This document shows positions 23,842 through 26,009 of a DNA stretch of 26,009 nucleotides, piece after piece. Within the stretch, counting starts at the first letter, position 1; every line of letters starts with the position of its first letter. The stretch spans positions 1-26,009 of the forward strand of contig JAEZCF010000003.1 of the NCBI GenBank assembly GCA_023430045.1, given 5' to 3'. This DNA comes from Pseudomonadota bacterium. GTDB taxonomy: Bacteria > Pseudomonadota > Gammaproteobacteria > Xanthomonadales > Xanthomonadaceae. Under the pieces are notes generated by a model. The model worked only from the letters and a program-made list of their open reading frames with translations. It was not told where the DNA came from and did not search any database. A program made the position numbers and the translations under genes.

Positions 23842-23865
23842 GGTGATAACCGGGGGTGATAACCG
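23842..23865 (-). repeat. 11-bp direct repeat in the panB leader
   Basis: On the minus strand CGGTTATCACC occurs twice (23865-23855 and 23852-23842), 13 bp apart, ending 2 nt before the panB ATG. No Shine-Dalgarno sequence is visible there. It might be a regulatory or slippage-derived repeat. Confidence 0.45.
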
Positions 23866-23870
23866 CGCCA

Positions 23871-24359
23871 TTATCCCCTTATCGGCGTGATCCCGCTGGC
23901 TTCAATCCGCATTGCTGCATCCCGTACGTGGCCATGATCCGGAATTGCCAGGTCCGGCGCCACTTCCGCCAGCGGCACCAGCACGAAGGCACGCTGATGC
24001 AGGTACGGATGCGGCACCTGCAGCTCGGGCAGGTCGATGGTCCGGTCCGCATACAGCAGCACGTCCAGGTCCAGCATGCGTGGCCCCCAGTGCATCGCCG
24101 GATCGCGCACCCGCCCGAAACGCTGCTCCAGTGCCAGCAGCGCGTGCAGCAGTGCCAGCGGCTCCAGCGTGGTGTCCACGCCGGCAACGGCATTCACGAA
24201 GGCAGGCTGGTCCGGGTTGCCCCATGCCGGCGTGGCATACAGCGACGAAGCACGCAGCAGCCGGGTGCGCGGCAGCTCATCCAGCGCGGCGATGGCCGCG
24301 CGGACGGTGCCGGCGGCATCGCCGAGATTGGCGCCCAGCCCGATCCACGCCTCCGCCAC
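23871..24359 (-). CDS. folK: HPPK, 6-hydroxymethyl-dihydropterin pyrophosphokinase
   Basis: FolK transfers pyrophosphate from ATP to 6-hydroxymethyl-7,8-dihydropterin in folate synthesis. The 162-aa product has WIGLGANLGD, the pterin-binding ATPAWGNPDQPAFVNAV, RFGRVRDPAMHWGPRMLDLD (the HPPK signature with catalytic Arg and Asp residues) and HPYLHQRAFVLVPLAEVAPD. It starts with GTG at 24359, 5 nt after the pcnB stop codon, without a clear ribosome site, so coupling to pcnB is likely. Confidence 0.95.
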   Translation of the reverse strand: MAEAWIGLGANLGDAAGTVRAAIAALDELPRTRLLRASSLYATPAWGNPDQPAFVNAVAGVDTTLEPLALLHALLALEQRFGRVRDPAMHWGPRMLDLDVLLYADRTIDLPELQVPHPYLHQRAFVLVPLAEVAPDLAIPDHGHVRDAAMRIEASGITPIRG

Positions 24360-24364
24360 CGGGG

Positions 24365-25750
24365 TTACTCGGCGACGGGAGCGGTGGCGCCGCCGGTACG
24401 GCGACGACGACGACGGCGCTTGCGCGGCGCCCCCTCCTCGTCCGCTTCTTCCCGTGCGTGCAATCCATCCAGCGTCGATTCCAGCTCATGTCCGGACTGC
24501 TGCTGGGCCTCACGCCAGAACGCGACATCGGCAGCATGTTCACTGGATGCCACCTGGCGCAGGATCAGGAAATCGAACGCGGCGCGGAAGCGCGGATGAG
24601 TCAGGGTGCGGAACACCCGCTTGCGCTGGCGCGAACCGAAACGCGCCTGCAGCAGCCAGATTTCCTGCATCGGCAGCGAAAAACGGCGTGGCAGCGCGAT
24701 GGTGTTCAACTGGTGCAGGGTCACCCGGTCGGCGGCACGGCGCTGCGCTTCTTCCTCGCCGACGCCCTGCTTGAGCAGCGTGGCCTGGGCGCGGCAGAAC
24801 GCTGGCCACAGCAGCAGCGCGAACAGGAACGACGGCGAAACCGGCTCATCGTTGGCCACGCGCAGATCGGTGTTTGCCAGGCCTTCGATCAGCATGCGGC
24901 GCAGCGCACCGCTGCGGTTGGCACGCAGCGCGAGCGCGCTTTCCGGGAACAGCACCGGCAACAGGCCGTAGCGTTCCAGTCCTTCGAAACTGGCCACGCC
25001 ATGGCCGGAAAGGAACAGCTTGAGCACTTCCTCGAACAGGCGCGCAGGTGCCGCTTCGTTCAACAGGCCGGCAAGCTGCGGGATCGGCGCGGCGGTGCTC
25101 TCTTCGATCTGGAAGCCGAGCTTGGCCGCCAGGCGGATCGCACGCAGCATGCGCACCGGATCCTCGCGATAGCGCTGTTCCGGATCGCCGATCAGCTTCA
25201 TCAGCCGGGCCTGCACGTCCTCGAAGCCACCGGTGTAATCGCGCACCGAAAAATCCTCGATGGCGTAATACAGCGCATTGCAGGTGAAATCGCGGCGTAC
25301 GGCATCGTCTTCGATGGAGCCGTACACGTTGTCGCGCACGAGCATGCCATTTTCCATTTCGCGGTCGCCGCTGCCATCGTCGGTATTGGCGCGGAAGGTG
25401 GCCACTTCGATGATTTCACGGCCGAACACCACGTGCGCCAGGCGGAAGCGGCGCCCGATCAGGCGGCAGTTGCGGAACAGCTGCTTGACCTGTTCGGGCG
25501 TGGCATCGGTGGCCACATCGAAATCCTTGGGGTGCCCATCCACCAGCAGGTCGCGCACGGCGCCCCCCACCAGGTAGGCGCCAAAGCCCGCATCGCGCAG
25601 GCGGTACAGCACGCGCAGGGCGTTGGGGCTGATGTCCTTGCGCGAGATGGTGTGCTGGTCGCGCGGGATCACGCGCAGGCTGGTCGGGAGTGTCGCAGGA
25701 GAAATGATGTTGGCGCTTCCGGTTGAAGTTTCGGGATTGCCCAGTGGCAT
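24365..25750 (-). CDS. pcnB: Poly(A) polymerase PcnB
   Basis: PcnB adds poly(A) tails to RNA 3' ends, promoting decay and controlling plasmid copy number. The 461-aa product has the nucleotidyltransferase core LVGGAVRDLLVDGHPKDFDVATDATPEQ (GG and DxD motifs), CRLIGRRFRLAHV, RRDFTCNALYY and YREDPVRMLRAIRLAAKLGF. It ends in a basic, Arg-rich tail (KRRRRRRRTGG), as in E. coli PcnB. Conserved IPRDQHTISRKDIS close to the N-terminus and these motifs favour PcnB over CCA-adding enzyme. I chose the ATG at 25750; it lacks a ribosome site and lies between the -35 and -10 of the divergent tRNA promoter. It heads the cluster leading to folK and panBC. Confidence 0.94.
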   Translation of the reverse strand: MPLGNPETSTGSANIISPATLPTSLRVIPRDQHTISRKDISPNALRVLYRLRDAGFGAYLVGGAVRDLLVDGHPKDFDVATDATPEQVKQLFRNCRLIGRRFRLAHVVFGREIIEVATFRANTDDGSGDREMENGMLVRDNVYGSIEDDAVRRDFTCNALYYAIEDFSVRDYTGGFEDVQARLMKLIGDPEQRYREDPVRMLRAIRLAAKLGFQIEESTAAPIPQLAGLLNEAAPARLFEEVLKLFLSGHGVASFEGLERYGLLPVLFPESALALRANRSGALRRMLIEGLANTDLRVANDEPVSPSFLFALLLWPAFCRAQATLLKQGVGEEEAQRRAADRVTLHQLNTIALPRRFSLPMQEIWLLQARFGSRQRKRVFRTLTHPRFRAAFDFLILRQVASSEHAADVAFWREAQQQSGHELESTLDGLHAREEADEEGAPRKRRRRRRRTGGATAPVAE

Positions 25751-25765
25751 CGAGATGCATATACT
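25737..25765 (+). promoter_or_regulatory. Promoter of tRNA-Glu
   Basis: -35 TTGCCC (25737-25742) and -10 TATACT (25760-25765) are 17 bp apart. A GC-rich discriminator (AGCGCGCC) follows, typical of stringently controlled stable-RNA promoters. The predicted start is near 25772, about 26 nt before the tRNA. The element overlaps the pcnB start codon on the other strand. Confidence 0.65.
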
Positions 25766-25797
25766 AGCGCGCCTGCCCCGGCAGCGACACTTCAAAC

Positions 25798-25872
25798 GCT
25801 CCCTTCGTCTAGTGGTTAGGACGTGGCCCTCTCAAGGCTAAAACAGGGGTTCGAGTCCCCTAGGGAGCGCCA
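25798..25872 (+). tRNA. tRNA-Glu (anticodon CTC)
   Basis: The acceptor stem GCTCCCT (25798-25804) pairs with AGGGAGC (25862-25868), followed by discriminator G and an encoded CCA (25870-25872). The anticodon stem TGGCC/GGCTA (25824-25828, 25836-25840; one G-U) encloses CTCTCAA, placing CTC at 25831-25833, which reads GAG. The T arm is ACAGGGGTTCGAGTCCCCT. The CTTCGTCTAG start of the D arm is typical of bacterial tRNA-Glu. It reads the codon that dominates in GC-rich genomes. Confidence 0.95.
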
Positions 25873-25890
25873 GTCGCCGCAGCAGGAAAG

Positions 25891-25916
25891 AAAACCCGCC
25901 ATTGGCGGGTTTTTTT
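25891..25916 (+). terminator. Rho-independent terminator of tRNA-Glu
   Basis: A 10-bp stem, AAAACCCGCC (25891-25900), loop ATT, GGCGGGTTTT (25904-25913), runs into a stretch of seven T (25910-25916). It starts 18 nt after the tRNA CCA end. It is the only textbook terminator in the window. Confidence 0.92.
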
Positions 25917-25922
25917 GTGCAT

Positions 25923-26009
25923 GCCTGCGGGAGACCGCAGGCGTTGATCGGTACAGCCGAGCCATGCTCGGCTGCCCGGCGGCAAATTCGGCCCAGGTCA
26001 GCCGAGCAT
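25923..26009. repeat. REP palindrome cluster at the right edge
   Basis: Hairpin 1: GCCTGCGG (25923-25930), GAGA loop, CCGCAGGC (25935-25942). Hairpin 2: GTA head at 25951-25953, CAGCCGAGC (25954-25962), loop CAT, GCTCGGCTG (25966-25974), of the SMAG type. The last 11 bases, CAGCCGAGCAT (25999-26009), repeat the left arm of hairpin 2 and are probably a further unit cut by the window edge. No gene is visible here. Confidence 0.7.

Noticed and set aside
23912..25726. Plus-strand open frame of 604 codons antisense to folK and pcnB
   Set aside because: It is a shadow of conserved genes, with low-complexity translation.
25855..26009. Possible attachment site of an integrated element at the tRNA 3' end
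   Set aside because: There is no integrase and no second copy of the tRNA 3' end in the window. The downstream sequence is a terminator plus REP palindromes.

Overview
The window looks like chromosomal DNA of a Stenotrophomonas-type member of the Xanthomonadaceae. Four things point that way: uniformly GC-rich coding sequence, an Entner-Doudoroff cluster in the order zwf-glk-pgl-edd, a pcnB-folK-panB-panC-panD-pgi gene order, and many short palindromes with GTAG-like heads that resemble the SMAG/REP elements of S. maltophilia. The genus is inferred from these features, not from a database match.

Layout. (1) From 191 to 6576 on the minus strand runs one compact respiratory and envelope cluster. 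In transcription order it is a SdhAF4-like assembly factor, sdhC, sdhD, sdhA, sdhB, sdhE, ygfX, a LolC-type permease and lolD. It starts from a good sigma70-like promoter that lies inside the beginning of the divergent ygfZ. (2) 6616-7491 (+) is ygfZ, convergent with a MalK/UgpC-type sugar ABC ATPase (7524-8606, -) that has no permease or binding protein nearby. (3) 8607-8952 is the largest gene-free stretch and carries a perfect LacI/GalR-family operator. (4) 8953-14082 (+) is zwf-glk-pgl-edd, overlapping or tightly spaced. No eda follows. (5) 14136-16955 (-) holds a GacA/UvrY-type response regulator, a PAP2 phosphatase and ispG. (6) 17061-18880 (+) is a RegB/RegA (PrrBA/ActSR)-type redox two-component system with a candidate RegA site just upstream. 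(7) 18950-25750 (-) is pgi, panD, panC, panB, folK and pcnB. Between panD and panC sits an opposed islet (about 20839-22187) with two small unrecognised genes. (8) The right end holds a tRNA-Glu(CTC) with its own promoter and a clear rho-independent terminator, then more REP palindromes.

How the genes fit together. Glucose is phosphorylated by Glk, oxidised by Zwf, hydrolysed by Pgl and dehydrated by Edd, with Pgi linking to fructose-6-phosphate. Succinate dehydrogenase comes with both a flavinylation factor (SdhE) and a SdhAF4-like factor. The RegBA pair carries the quinone-binding heptapeptide and the redox cysteine of its family. RegA-like half-site pairs (GCGGC-N5-GNCGC) occur both before regB and before sdhC, which suggests a testable redox link between the regulator and the sdh operon.

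The most novel part is the two-gene islet inside the pantothenate operon. It encodes Pro/Ser-rich proteins, and the second ends in a perfect 42-bp tandem duplication that repeats a PSAPP motif. I could not assign a function to either protein.
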